Positions 17,161 through 25,402 of a DNA stretch of 56,043 bases are shown one piece after another; position 1 is the stretch's first letter; the number at the start of each line of letters is the position of its first letter. The notes under the pieces are model-generated. The model was not told the DNA's origin. It searched no databases and saw only the letters and a list, made by a program, of their open reading frames with translations. This stretch comes from DASSUC01 sp035649895 (GTDB taxonomy: Bacteria; Actinomycetota; Actinomycetes; Mycobacteriales; Micromonosporaceae): contig DASRIS010000173.1 in the NCBI GenBank assembly GCA_035649895.1, positions 1 through 56,043 on the forward strand, read 5' to 3'. The position numbers and the translations under genes were made by a program.

Positions 17161-17523
17161 TCACACCCGCAGCTCGCGGACGTCGCTCACCTCGGACGCG
17201 GGCGCCCAGCCCTGGTAGACGCCGAAGTCGAACTCCTCCAAGCCGATGCGTTCGGCCACCGGAGCCTGGCCACCCGTGTACTCCACGCGCACCCATCCTC
17301 CGTGCTCGCCGAGCGCGATGAACGGCTCGCCCTGCCAGACACAGGCGGTACGCACGTAGCAGAGGTCCTCCACCTCGTCCGCGCGTACGGTGCGCCGCCA
17401 CCGGCCCGGGCGGACCTCCTCGAAGCCGTCCCCTGGCTCGCTGCGGTAGAGCCGGACCTCGTCACCGGCCGGGCTCGCTTCGTACTCGGTGCCCCGCCAA
17501 CGGGCGAAGTAGCCGTCACGCAT
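17161..17523 (-). CDS. Small conserved protein coupled to the SseB-domain protein; candidate immunity protein
   Basis: 120 residues, soluble, with no signal or membrane segment. Sequence landmarks are YFARWRGTEYEASPAGDEVRLY, CYVRTACVWQGEPFIALGEH and GVYQGWAPASEV. Its ATG (17523) overlaps the stop of the large upstream gene by 8 nt, so the two are translationally coupled and probably act together. That arrangement, a small soluble partner after a large ESX-linked protein with a conserved C-terminal domain, is typical of toxin-immunity pairs, but I recognise no named immunity family. Confidence 0.7.
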   Translation of the reverse strand: MRDGYFARWRGTEYEASPAGDEVRLYRSEPGDGFEEVRPGRWRRTVRADEVEDLCYVRTACVWQGEPFIALGEHGGWVRVEYTGGQAPVAERIGLEEFDFGVYQGWAPASEVSDVRELRV

Positions 17524-19789
17524 CTGGGCCGTCCGGTGCCACCAGGCGCCACTGCGGGCCGTCCGCGTCGAGGACCGCGACGAGTGTCTCCGCCCCGTCC
17601 CGGGTGAGCCGCCACAGCTGGGCGCCGTGCGGTAGGCGCACGCTGTCCACCTTGAACTCCGCGATGACGTCGCCGCTCTCGCTCGGCGCGAACCCGTTGC
17701 CCCGGAACGGGGTCCGTTCGATCACCCAGCCTTTCATGGCCCGCATCGCAGCCTCATGCGGGCCGCCGTACGGGATCCGGTACAGGTTGGGCCGGTGGGC
17801 CGGCCACCGCAGGACGTACACCTCGTCGGCCCCGGCCTCGAACGGCGAGCCCGCCCAGCCGAGACCGAGCGCGGCGGACAGGTCGGCGGGCGTACGCAGG
17901 TGCGCCACCTCGTTCGCCCGGTACACGAAGCCGGACACCCGGTCGTACCCCCGGTCGAGGTAGTACGGCACCTGGCTCGGCGGGACGGTCTTCTGCATGA
18001 CGGTCGGGCCGGCCGCCGACGTGGCGGCCGGAGCCGCGGCGGGCTGGGGGTCGGGCTCCGGCGTCTCGGGCGTGGCCTGGTCATCGGTGGGCTCAGCGCC
18101 TAGGCCGACCTCGGCGGCCCAGTTCGCGAGCGCAACGATCTGCGCGCCGGGCAGCTTCGCGCCGACCGGAGTGCCCGGGTTGACGGCGAACGACCACTGC
18201 TCATCCGGCCAGTGCTGGATGAGCTGGGCGAACTTCACCTCGATCGTGTCGCGCGTCCCACCCACGTGCTCGACCAGCCGCTCCGGCGAGGTGAAGACCA
18301 CGACATGCAGGTGGTCGTCGATGGTCTCGGTACGCCAGACAAAGCTCGGGTCACCGGGGTGGTTCTCGGTGGACCCGCCGGCGGGCACCGGCACCAGGAC
18401 GCGCGCCAGCAGCAGTGTGGAGAGGAACGAGTCGGTGTTGCCCTCCTCGGCCGCGGTCAGCAGGGTGCTCTCGACGGCGTTGGCGGGCGCGAACGCCGGG
18501 CCGGCCGGCTTCGCCCGGGCCTCGGCCGCCAGCTCCTCCTCCGGCTCGGGAAGGGCCGGCTCGGGAAAGGCCGCCTTGGGAAAGGCCAGCTTGGGAAAGG
18601 CCGGCTCAGGACGGGCGGGCTCGGCGCGGAACGGCATCGAGGGGGTCGGCGCAGCATCCTCAGGCTCGACCCGGACGGGGTCGACCTGGACGGGGTCGAC
18701 CTGAACGGGCTCGGCCGGAGCCGGCTGAACGGCATAGCGCCCGGTTCCTGGCGACGAGCGGAACAGGTCGGCGGCTGGCCCGGGTGCACGAGCCCGCGCT
18801 GCCGCGGCGCCGGCCCCGAACCCGCTCGCCGCCGCACGAGAGGGCAGGCGGGTCGGCCCCCCTCCGATCGCTGTCCGCTCAGTGCGAGCGGCCTCTGTCG
18901 GTGCCGGCGCGACGACCGGCGGGAGTGGCATGCCCGGCGACACAGGCGCGGCGGCCGGCCGGAAAGGCTCAGCAGGCCGGAAAGGCTCAGCAGGCCGGGA
19001 AAGCTCAGCGGCTCGGGAAGGCTCAGCCGGCCGGAAAGGCTCCGCAGGTTGAGAAGGCTCCGCAAGTCGGGAAGGCACCGCAGGCTGGAAAGGCGCGGCG
19101 GCCGGCGGCTCGGTGGCCTCGGAAGCCATCTGGGCAGAGCGCGCAGGCCGCGGTACCTCCCCGGCACGGTCGTCGGAGGCCGGGCTCACCGGAGCCACTC
19201 CGGCGGCTCTGGAAGCGGGCTGCGGCCGCGACACGGCAGCGGCTCCTCGGGCCTGGCTCCGCCCATCCGGCGTGGCCGATCCTGACGGGGCCGTCCCGGG
19301 CGAGGTGGGGTGAACCCGGCTGGGCACCGCCGCCACCGCCCGAGCGCGCTGGAAGCTCTCGACGCGCTCCAGCCGGTCGCGGGTGCTGGCGTCCCTGCCA
19401 GGCAGCCGCACCTCCCCGCGGGAGAGCTGGGACACGAACCACGCCGGTAGGTAGCCCTCGATCGGCAGGCCAGGGTTCACCGCGAGCCACCAGTCCGGGT
19501 TGGGCCAGTGGGCGGCCAGCTCGTGGTACATCATGCGGCGGGCTGAGCCCGCGTGGTCCGCCAGGCAGACGCGCATCGCCTCGGCGGAGGTGAACGCCAG
19601 CACGTGGGTGCGCGACCCCGACGTCCAGGTGCCCCACCCGATCGGCGCGCGGCCGGCGAGCGCGTCAGCGGAGACCGGCAGGAGCAGCTCGGTGCGGGCG
19701 AGTATCCGGAAGTACCGCTCCTGGTCACCCGAGCGCAGCGCGTCGCGCAGCGCGGTCTCCGTCTCAGTGGCCGGCTCCCACTCGGTCAC
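17516..19789 (-). CDS. Two-SseB-domain protein with conserved C-terminal domain; candidate ESX effector
   Basis: 757 residues from GTG 19789, which follows GAGGAGGTGGCC. Layout: SseB-like domain 1 (about 1-125), a long Pro/Ala/Glu linker (130-438) containing six-residue repeats such as PAEPFR and AFPKAAFPEP, SseB-like domain 2 (about 439-566, FSTLLLARVLVPVPAG... with HLHVVVFTSPERL), and a dense C-terminal domain (606-757) with RGYDRVSGFVYRANEV, RIPYGG, GWVIERTPFRGNGFAPSE, and VIAEFKVDSVRLPHGAQLW. Two WXG100 genes lie upstream and a coupled small gene downstream. I cannot name the C-terminal domain; a toxin role is inference, and a cytosolic ESX accessory is the alternative. Confidence 0.78.
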   Translation of the reverse strand: MTEWEPATETETALRDALRSGDQERYFRILARTELLLPVSADALAGRAPIGWGTWTSGSRTHVLAFTSAEAMRVCLADHAGSARRMMYHELAAHWPNPDWWLAVNPGLPIEGYLPAWFVSQLSRGEVRLPGRDASTRDRLERVESFQRARAVAAVPSRVHPTSPGTAPSGSATPDGRSQARGAAAVSRPQPASRAAGVAPVSPASDDRAGEVPRPARSAQMASEATEPPAAAPFQPAVPSRLAEPSQPAEPFRPAEPSRAAELSRPAEPFRPAEPFRPAAAPVSPGMPLPPVVAPAPTEAARTERTAIGGGPTRLPSRAAASGFGAGAAAARARAPGPAADLFRSSPGTGRYAVQPAPAEPVQVDPVQVDPVRVEPEDAAPTPSMPFRAEPARPEPAFPKLAFPKAAFPEPALPEPEEELAAEARAKPAGPAFAPANAVESTLLTAAEEGNTDSFLSTLLLARVLVPVPAGGSTENHPGDPSFVWRTETIDDHLHVVVFTSPERLVEHVGGTRDTIEVKFAQLIQHWPDEQWSFAVNPGTPVGAKLPGAQIVALANWAAEVGLGAEPTDDQATPETPEPDPQPAAAPAATSAAGPTVMQKTVPPSQVPYYLDRGYDRVSGFVYRANEVAHLRTPADLSAALGLGWAGSPFEAGADEVYVLRWPAHRPNLYRIPYGGPHEAAMRAMKGWVIERTPFRGNGFAPSESGDVIAEFKVDSVRLPHGAQLWRLTRDGAETLVAVLDADGPQWRLVAPDGPDA
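18958..19098. repeat. 18-bp tandem repeats encoding the proline-rich linker
   Basis: About eight copies of an 18-bp unit close to CGGAAAGGCTCAGCAGGC, in frame with the SseB-domain gene (six residues per copy, PAEPFR-like). The first units are nearly identical and the last ones diverge. A second in-frame repeat set (GGAAAGGCC-based) lies near 18540-18610. Such arrays expand and shrink readily. Confidence 0.8.
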
Positions 19790-19929
19790 GGCCACCTCCT
19801 CGCCACCAACGTCGCTCGATCCCGCCACCAACGCCGACAGTGCCGACCTGGGGCTGCGCACATCGCGTACAACCTACAACGACCAGCGGACAGGTGGCGG
19901 TGCCGAGCCCCGCCACCCCACTTACCTGC

Positions 19930-20223
19930 CTACTGGAACAGCCGCACGTTGCGCTGCTCCGCTGCCGCGTAGTCGTGCGTCGAGTCGTCCAGGGCGCGCT
20001 TGATGTCGCCCAGCATCGCCGCAAGCTCACTCGCCGCCCGGCGCCAGGTCGCCTGGCGCTCGTCGTACGCCGACCGGGCCGCCCCGTCCCAGCTGGCCAC
20101 GAGCGGAGCCGCGTCTCGCTCCAGCTGGCTGAGCTGCTCATTGAGCGTCCTGACCGCCGAGGCGATATTATCGCTCGCCGCCCGCATGGCAGCGAAGTCG
20201 ACCCGCAGCATCCCGTCGCTCAT
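19930..20223 (-). CDS. WXG100-family ESX protein (with YxxxE export motif)
   Basis: 97 residues, helix-turn-helix hairpin layout. The turn is SWDGAARSAY (W-x-G), and the C-terminal YAAAE fits the YxxxD/E export signal of type VII substrates. ATG 20223 follows GGGGAGGATCACG. It begins 20 bp after the companion WXG100 gene stop, so the pair probably forms a heterodimer. A 140-bp gap separates it from the downstream SseB-domain gene. Confidence 0.9.
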   Translation of the reverse strand: MSDGMLRVDFAAMRAASDNIASAVRTLNEQLSQLERDAAPLVASWDGAARSAYDERQATWRRAASELAAMLGDIKRALDDSTHDYAAAEQRNVRLFQ

Positions 20224-20242
20224 CGTGATCCTCCCCAGGGCC

Positions 20243-20563
20243 TCACAGCGGCAGCGTCAGGCCGCCGCGGCTGGCGGCTTGGGCCCGGCTGGCCGCCTCC
20301 GCATCCGACCCGGCGTAGGTGCGGCCCGACGTGCGGATGGCGGTCGCCGTCTCGGCCAGCGCGGCGTGCAGGCGGGCCTGCCCGTCGGACCACTCGATGC
20401 GGGTCTGGTCGAACGACCGCCCGCCCGCGCCCTGCCACTGCTGCCGGAGCGCGTCAAGCTCGCCCATCAGCCGCCTGAGCATCGCCTCGAGCGACTGGTT
20501 CACGCTGTCGAACCTCCCCGCGGCCTGCTCCATCACCGCAGCCTGCGCGTGCACCGAGGACAC
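20243..20563 (-). CDS. WXG100-family ESX protein (partner)
   Basis: 106 residues with a WQG turn (QQWQGAGGRSFDQTR) between two helical arms. No YxxxD/E motif follows the second helix, so its neighbour probably carries the export signal for the pair. The start is a GTG at 20563 with a modest upstream GGGGTGA; GTG 20553 is an alternative. It lies downstream of eccB in the same direction. Confidence 0.85.
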   Translation of the reverse strand: MSSVHAQAAVMEQAAGRFDSVNQSLEAMLRRLMGELDALRQQWQGAGGRSFDQTRIEWSDGQARLHAALAETATAIRTSGRTYAGSDAEAASRAQAASRGGLTLPL

Positions 20564-20608
20564 CCGCTGTCACCCCTGTCTCCGTCGCGGACCCGCGCCA
20601 CTGTCCAC

Positions 20609-20707
20609 TGCGGACAACGCGCGATGACCCGGCTGACGGTATCGGCTGGCAACGTGCCGCGGTAGCCCCCTCGCCGCCCTGTGGACAACCCGCCGCCCTG
20701 TGGACAA
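20609..20707. promoter_or_regulatory. Cluster of DnaA-box-like sites
   Basis: TGTGGACAA, the complement of the actinobacterial DnaA box TTGTCCACA, occurs at 20680-20688 and 20699-20707 inside a perfect 19-bp tandem duplication. A one-mismatch copy TGCGGACAA is at 20609-20617. They lie between eccB and the WXG100 genes, where the promoter of the latter is expected. Confidence 0.5.
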
Positions 20708-20734
20708 CCCGTTGCGCAGCAGGACGAACCGGCC

Positions 20735-22255
20735 TCACCATGCCGCAGGCGACCGGGCCGCCGCCGGGTCGAGCGCCGGGCCGACCGGCAGCAGCGCGAC
20801 GAGCCCGGCAGGTAGCCGCACCGGGCGCACCGCGGCGTATCCGAGCATCGCCAGCACGTCGTGGCGCGGCACGTCGTGGCGCACCCCCAGGTCGGTGACG
20901 AGGCTGAGGGCGCCCGCCGGCGCCAGCGGTGACGCCAGCGCCGCAACGACCACGCCCCGGCCGGGCGCCACCAGCACCCGGTCAGCGCGCACGGCGCCAC
21001 CGCCGGCGCGGGAGGCCAGCGCCTTCGCGGGCACGGCCGTCTCCTTCGCGGGCACGGCCGTCTCCTCGGCGGCTGGCACCCGGACGTCCACCCGCAGGTC
21101 CGGCCCGCCAGTGCCGTCCTGGACCTCGGCGCACACCCCGCCCGCCGCGGTGACCGCGGTCAGGTTCGGCGTCGCCGCGGGCGGCGCCAGGTCTCCCCGG
21201 GGCCACACCTCCCCCACCTTGGGCAGGGTCGCGTAGGTGCCCTGGTCCAGCCGGCGCGGCTGGGTCTGGCCGAGCAGCCGGGCGGTCAGCGGGTCGCCGA
21301 GCAGGATGTCGGCCTGCACCTGCGTCAGCGCGGCGAGCCCGCGGCTCAGGGCGACCGCGAACTGCCGCCCGCCGCTCAGGCTCTCGACCACGAAGACCTC
21401 GCCCACCCGCGCGCCGGGCAGCCGGGGCGACCACCCGCCCCGGCCAGCGATCGGGATGCGCGCCAGGTCGGCACCTGCCGGCAGGGCGTTGACCAGCGCC
21501 GCAGCCACCGGGGTCACGGGCCTGGCGTCCCAGCCAAGAGCGCTCAGCACGACGGAGGGCTCGCGGACCAGGTGGCGACGGCTGCGCCAGAGCAGGAACA
21601 CGGCGCCAGCGGGATCGCGCACGAGCAGGCCGGCATCACCCATTGAGCGCCCGCCGTCCGGTCCAGCGCCATCCGGCTGGGCCCCGATGAAGAGCACCGA
21701 CCCGGTACGCCCGCCGGGCCGGCCGCCGGAGCCCACCCGGCCTGAGCCGGAGCCCACCGGGCCGCCGCCAGAGTCCACCAGATGGGAGCAGAGCGTCCAC
21801 GGCGTCCCGACGAGCCGGGTCGGCTCGGGGAGGGAGTCCGGCGCCCCGGGGATGCCGAGCGGCACGCCACGCGGTACGCCCTCGATCGACCTTGCGGAGA
21901 CGTGCACCGCCCGGCGCTGACCAGAGCCGATGATGAGCAGCGCCGAAGCGTAGTTGAGCACCGGGTGCAGCCGGCCCTCGCGATAGACATAGCGGGCGCC
22001 GGTGCCGCGCTCCACGATCACCACGCCACCGTCCCGCCACTGCGTACCCGCGTCGGCCCTGCCGCCGTCCACGAGGACGCCGTACCCGGCGACGGCGGCC
22101 AGCGCGAGGATCGCGACCAGCACGCCCACCCCGGTGGCGCCCGCCATCGGGCCAAGCGGCGCCCGCACCGGGTCGGTCCGGCGCGTCACCAACGCGGCGA
22201 CCACGCGCTGGACTGTGAACTGGTGCGAGCGAAGCTGGTCCTGGCGCGACTGCAT
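20735..22255 (-). CDS. eccB: Type VII secretion core protein EccB
   Basis: 506 residues, the membrane/periplasmic core component of an ESX secretion machine. The N-terminus MQSRQDQLRSHQFTVQRVVAALV is diagnostic and is followed by one transmembrane helix (about 40-62) and a large extracytoplasmic repeat domain. Homologues have an extracellular Cys pair; candidates here are the Cys in TLCSHLVDS and in GGVCAEVQ. No EccC, EccD, EccE or mycosin gene is nearby, so the rest of the machine must be elsewhere or this is a remnant. A Gly/Ser-rich insert (SGGGPVGSGSGRVGSGG) is unusual. Confidence 0.93.
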   Translation of the reverse strand: MQSRQDQLRSHQFTVQRVVAALVTRRTDPVRAPLGPMAGATGVGVLVAILALAAVAGYGVLVDGGRADAGTQWRDGGVVIVERGTGARYVYREGRLHPVLNYASALLIIGSGQRRAVHVSARSIEGVPRGVPLGIPGAPDSLPEPTRLVGTPWTLCSHLVDSGGGPVGSGSGRVGSGGRPGGRTGSVLFIGAQPDGAGPDGGRSMGDAGLLVRDPAGAVFLLWRSRRHLVREPSVVLSALGWDARPVTPVAAALVNALPAGADLARIPIAGRGGWSPRLPGARVGEVFVVESLSGGRQFAVALSRGLAALTQVQADILLGDPLTARLLGQTQPRRLDQGTYATLPKVGEVWPRGDLAPPAATPNLTAVTAAGGVCAEVQDGTGGPDLRVDVRVPAAEETAVPAKETAVPAKALASRAGGGAVRADRVLVAPGRGVVVAALASPLAPAGALSLVTDLGVRHDVPRHDVLAMLGYAAVRPVRLPAGLVALLPVGPALDPAAARSPAAW

Positions 22256-22454
22256 CCGTCCTCCTTGTCCCTCCGGCCTTCCCGCCCGACCGGCGCAGCG
22301 CCCACCTTAGGCTGCCGGCAAGCTAGCCAACCGGCGTGGCAGGGCCGACCGCGTGGCAGGGCACACAGCACGGCACGGCGGGCAGCAGAGCAGGGCGGCA
22401 CGGTGCGGCGCGCCGGGGCCCACGCGCTGGCGGCCCCATGGCACGATCGCCGGC
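22256..22454. promoter_or_regulatory. Divergent eccB/holin-like intergenic region
   Basis: About 200 bp that must hold both promoters. ATG 22255 of eccB has GGAGGA just upstream. The right half is built of GGCACGGCG/GTGGCAGGGC-like words repeated loosely; no clear operator was seen. Confidence 0.4.
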
Positions 22455-22835
22455 ATGGGCATCCTCCTCCGGCTCGGCATCAGTGCGCTCGCGCTGTGGA
22501 TCGCCACGCTCGTCATCGACGGCATCACCCTCGGCGGCGACTCGATCCTGACCAAGGTCGGGACACTCCTCGCCGTCGCCGTCATCTTCGGCGTGGTCAA
22601 TGCCGTGCTGCGGCCGATCATCAAGACCGTTGGCTGCATGTTCTACGTCGTCACGCTCGGGCTGGTCGCCCTCGTGGTGAACGGTCTGCTCTTCCTGCTG
22701 ACCAGCTGGATCGCGGGCGAGCTGGAGCTGCCGTTCCACGTCGCGGACTTCTGGCCCTCGGCGGTCCTCGGCGCGCTGCTCGTCGGGGTGATCAGCTGGG
22801 TGCTCAACATGGTCGTGCGGGACGACAAGGACTGA
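22455..22835 (+). CDS. Phage-holin-family (YvlD-like) membrane protein
   Basis: 126 residues with four hydrophobic segments: ILLRLGISALALWIATLVI, TLLAVAVIFGVVNAVL, MFYVVTLGLVALVVNGLLFLL and AVLGALLVGVISWVLNMV. This is the pattern of the small 'phage holin family'/YvlD membrane proteins common in free-living bacteria; no phage genes are nearby, so a lysis role is not implied. The first suitable ATG is 22455, and the open frame to the left is repetitive non-coding sequence. The GNAT gene follows after 16 bp. Confidence 0.8.
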   Translation: MGILLRLGISALALWIATLVIDGITLGGDSILTKVGTLLAVAVIFGVVNAVLRPIIKTVGCMFYVVTLGLVALVVNGLLFLLTSWIAGELELPFHVADFWPSAVLGALLVGVISWVLNMVVRDDKD

Positions 22836-22851
22836 CACCTGGAGTCGGCTC

Positions 22852-23280
22852 ATGCTGCTGCGCCGCGACGACGGGTACGAGGTCTGCGACGACGACACCC
22901 GGCTCGACGTGGACCTCCTGCACCAGTGGCTGTCACAGGATGCGTACTGGGCGCTCGGCCGCCCCCGGGACACTGTTGAGCGCTCTCTCGCGCGCTCGGT
23001 CAACCTCGGCCTCTACCGGCCGGACGGCGGCCAGATGGGCTTCGCCCGCCTCGTCACTGACCAGGCCACGTTCGCGTGGCTCTGCGACGTGTACGTGGAG
23101 CGCTCCGAGCGCGGCAAGGGCCTCGGTACGTGGCTCGTCAGCTCTTCGTGCGACCTGGTCCGGGGCTGGGGGCTGCGCCGGATGGTGCTGGCGACGGCCG
23201 ATGCGCACGGCCTCTACGCCCGGTTCGGCTTCACGCCGATGGTGCAGCCAGACACGTGGATGGAGCTCCGGCTCCGGTGA
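22852..23280 (+). CDS. GNAT-family N-acetyltransferase
   Basis: 142 residues. The acetyl-CoA-binding core is visible as LCDVYVERSERGKGLGTWLVSSSCD (motif A, R/QxxGxG/A variant RGKGLG), then MVLATADAHGLYARFGFTPM, typical of small stand-alone GNAT enzymes. The start ATG 22852 lies 16 bp after the holin-like gene in the same direction, so they may share a transcript. The substrate is not predictable. Confidence 0.88.
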   Translation: MLLRRDDGYEVCDDDTRLDVDLLHQWLSQDAYWALGRPRDTVERSLARSVNLGLYRPDGGQMGFARLVTDQATFAWLCDVYVERSERGKGLGTWLVSSSCDLVRGWGLRRMVLATADAHGLYARFGFTPMVQPDTWMELRLR

Positions 23281-23342
23281 CCTCGGTCACGTGACGCCAT
23301 CCGAAAGGAGCGGGCTCTCTCCCAGCCCTTACTGTGGTCGGC

Positions 23343-24431
23343 ATGGGCGAGCTGCGCCGAGGTTACCTCTACGGCCTTGCGGCGTACGTGTCCTGGGGGT
23401 TCTTCCCGTTCTACTTCAAGAGCCTGCTGCCCGCCGGCCCGCTCGAGATCCTCGCCCACCGCATCGTGTGGTCCGTCGTCTTCGTGGCCCTGCTGCTGAC
23501 GGTCCTGCGCCGCTGGCAGTTCGTCACCGCCCTCGCCCGCCAGCCGCGGGCTCTCGGCGGCATCCTGCTCGCCGCCGTGTTCATCGCGGTGAACTGGGGC
23601 CTCTACATCTACGGGGTGAACACCGAACGGATCGTGGAGACCTCGCTCGGCTACTTCATCAACCCGCTGGTCTCGGTGGTTTTCGGGGTGGCGCTGCTGG
23701 GTGAGCGGCTGCGCGGGGCGCAGTGGGCCGCGGTCGGCCTCGGCGCCGGAGCGGTCGCCGTGCTCACGGTCGACTACCGCCGGCTGCCCTACATCGCGCT
23801 CACGCTCGCCATGGCGTTCGGCTGCTACGGCCTGGTCAAGAAGCGGCTCCAGCTGCCACCCGCGGACGGGCTGCTGGTCGAGTCCGCGGTGCTCGCGCTG
23901 CCAGCGGTCGGCTACCTCAGCTGGCTGTCCTGGCGCGGCGGGGCGGAGGTCGGCACGGTCTCCCTCACCCACACCGTGCTCACCCTGCTCAGCGGCGTGG
24001 TCACGGCAGTACCGCTGCTGCTGTTCGCCGGCGCGGCGAACCGCATCCCGCTGACCGGCCTCGGCATGCTTCAGTACGTCGCGCCCATCATCCAGCTGTG
24101 CGTGGCCGTCTTCATCTACCGGGAGCCGATGCCACCGCTACGCCTGGGCGGCTTCGCGCTCGTCTGGCTGGCGCTGGCGGTCTTCACCTGGGACGCCTTC
24201 CGCCACGGACGCCGCCTGGCCCGGGGCCGGGCGCGGGACGCCGCGCCCACCGGGAGGGAGGCCGCGTCGGCAGGGAAGGACACCGCGCCCACCGGGAGGG
24301 AGGCCGCGTCCGCGGGGAGGGACACCGCGCCCACCGGGACGCCCCCGGAACCAGGCACTCGGGCGAACGAGCCGAGCGCGCCGGACGCCGGGGCGACACC
24401 CCGTGCGCCGGTACTCGCGGTCGCTACGTGA
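23343..24431 (+). CDS. rarD: EamA/DMT-superfamily transporter, RarD type
   Basis: 362 residues with ten predicted membrane segments in two EamA halves. The RarD signature is present: the N-terminus RRGYLYGLAAYVSWGFFPFYFK, NWGLYIYGVN, and SLGYFINPLVSVVFGV. The hydrophilic C-terminal tail (after VFTWDAFRHG) is unusual: a 14-residue repeat (APTGREAASAGKDT-like) in about 2.3 copies. ATG 23343 has no clear ribosome site; TTACTGT about 7-13 nt upstream fits a -10 element, so a leaderless message is possible. The transported compound is unknown. Confidence 0.9.
   Translation: MGELRRGYLYGLAAYVSWGFFPFYFKSLLPAGPLEILAHRIVWSVVFVALLLTVLRRWQFVTALARQPRALGGILLAAVFIAVNWGLYIYGVNTERIVETSLGYFINPLVSVVFGVALLGERLRGAQWAAVGLGAGAVAVLTVDYRRLPYIALTLAMAFGCYGLVKKRLQLPPADGLLVESAVLALPAVGYLSWLSWRGGAEVGTVSLTHTVLTLLSGVVTAVPLLLFAGAANRIPLTGLGMLQYVAPIIQLCVAVFIYREPMPPLRLGGFALVWLALAVFTWDAFRHGRRLARGRARDAAPTGREAASAGKDTAPTGREAASAGRDTAPTGTPPEPGTRANEPSAPDAGATPRAPVLAVAT
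24239..24341. repeat. 42-bp tandem repeat in the rarD tail
   Basis: A 42-bp unit beginning ACCGCGCCCACCGGGAGGG, in about 2.3 copies and in frame, encodes the Ala/Gly/Thr-rich tail of the transporter. Copies differ by a few bases. Confidence 0.75.
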
Positions 24432-24598
24432 TCGGTACCCACGCACTGCTCTACCTGATCGGCGCCGCAGCGGCTGACCATACTCTTTGTTGACTACCTG
24501 TTCGGGGGATACTAGTAGCTCACAGTGACACGAAAGATGGGAGTTGCAAATTATTGGTGATCATCTGCGTACGATCACATAGCGACCCAGGGGGCCAC

Positions 24599-25036
24599 GT
24601 GACCCATCCGTTGCTCGGGCTGTTCCTCATCGTGCTGATCGGCTCCAGCACCTATGCGCTAGGCCGGATAGCTGGTCGCCAGGATCGGCTCGACGCCTAC
24701 CGGTGCGGGCGGCAGGACGGGACCGACGAGGAGTGGAACCGCCAGCGCGCATACATACAGGCGACCCTCCGGCACGCGTTCAACAACCGGGTCACCGTGG
24801 CGTTCTCCCGGTCGCTGGCACGCGAGCTGCGCAACGACGGCAACCTCGGTACGACGTACCGCTCCAAGGCCGCAGTGGTACGGGCGACAGTCCCCGCGCC
24901 CCGGCAGGAGAGCGAGTGGTTCGGCACGCCGGGTCCCGCAGCGCTGGCCCAGCACCGCGAGCGCCACGACGAGCTGGCGGGCATCGCCAGGCTCAACGAG
25001 CTGGAGGAGATCAAGGAGCCGGTCCGGGAAGGCTGA
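24599..25036 (+). CDS. Small single-pass membrane protein of unknown function
   Basis: 145 residues from GTG 24599 (AGGGGG about 5 nt upstream). One N-terminal helix (LLGLFLIVLIGSSTYALG) is followed by a charged cytoplasmic-type region with YRCGRQDGTDEEWNRQRAYIQATLRHAFNN. No family is recognised. The 100 bp upstream are clearly AT-richer than the surroundings and hold promoter-like TTGACT near 24492 and ATACTAG, so it probably has its own promoter. Confidence 0.65.
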   Translation: MTHPLLGLFLIVLIGSSTYALGRIAGRQDRLDAYRCGRQDGTDEEWNRQRAYIQATLRHAFNNRVTVAFSRSLARELRNDGNLGTTYRSKAAVVRATVPAPRQESEWFGTPGPAALAQHRERHDELAGIARLNELEEIKEPVREG

Positions 25037-25102
25037 CGGCTCCCACTGAGCGGGCCGGCCGGGGTGAGCATCAAGGGGGGCTGCCACCCCGGCCGGTCTC
25101 GG

Positions 25103-25402
25103 TCACTCGGACTCGCCAGCCGTCGGACCTTCGTACTGCGCCAGCGCCTCGTCGAACCGTGGCCCGTAGAGCTGCCGGCCCACCAGCACCACGCTGGTGG
25201 CGAGCCAGGCGAGGCAGGCCTTGTTCAACACCAGGCTCCGGCGGAACGGCTGGCTGGTGATGCTGTGGACGCCGGTCACGTCCAGCACCGGGTGGCAGAC
25301 CCGGCGACCGGCGTCCTCGATCTCGATGGTGGCGACGGACAGCTCATCGACCTCGACAACCTCGTTGAGGTCCATGCCGGGTGGCAGCTCGAAGCTACCC
25401 AT
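25103..25402 (-). CDS. Conserved small protein of unknown function
   Basis: 99 residues, MGSFELPPGMDLNEVVEVDELSV. The N-terminal half is acidic and strand-like, and the middle has VCHPVLDVTGVHSIT, then a hydrophobic stretch ACLAWLATSVVLVG. A good ribosome site (GAGGAGAG) precedes ATG 25402. It points away from the XRE/DUF5753 regulator about 480 bp downstream on the other strand. I do not recognise a family; it is not the DUF397 partner usually found with such regulators. Confidence 0.65.
   Translation of the reverse strand: MGSFELPPGMDLNEVVEVDELSVATIEIEDAGRRVCHPVLDVTGVHSITSQPFRRSLVLNKACLAWLATSVVLVGRQLYGPRFDEALAQYEGPTAGESE

Noticed and set aside
22353..22454. N-terminal extension of the holin-like protein
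   Set aside because: The extra residues are encoded by loose GGCACGGCG repeats, and the ATG at 22455 gives the normal family start.
22455..22835. Prophage remnant (holin)
   Set aside because: The protein is of the YvlD-like chromosomal type, and no phage structural, integrase or lysin gene is nearby.
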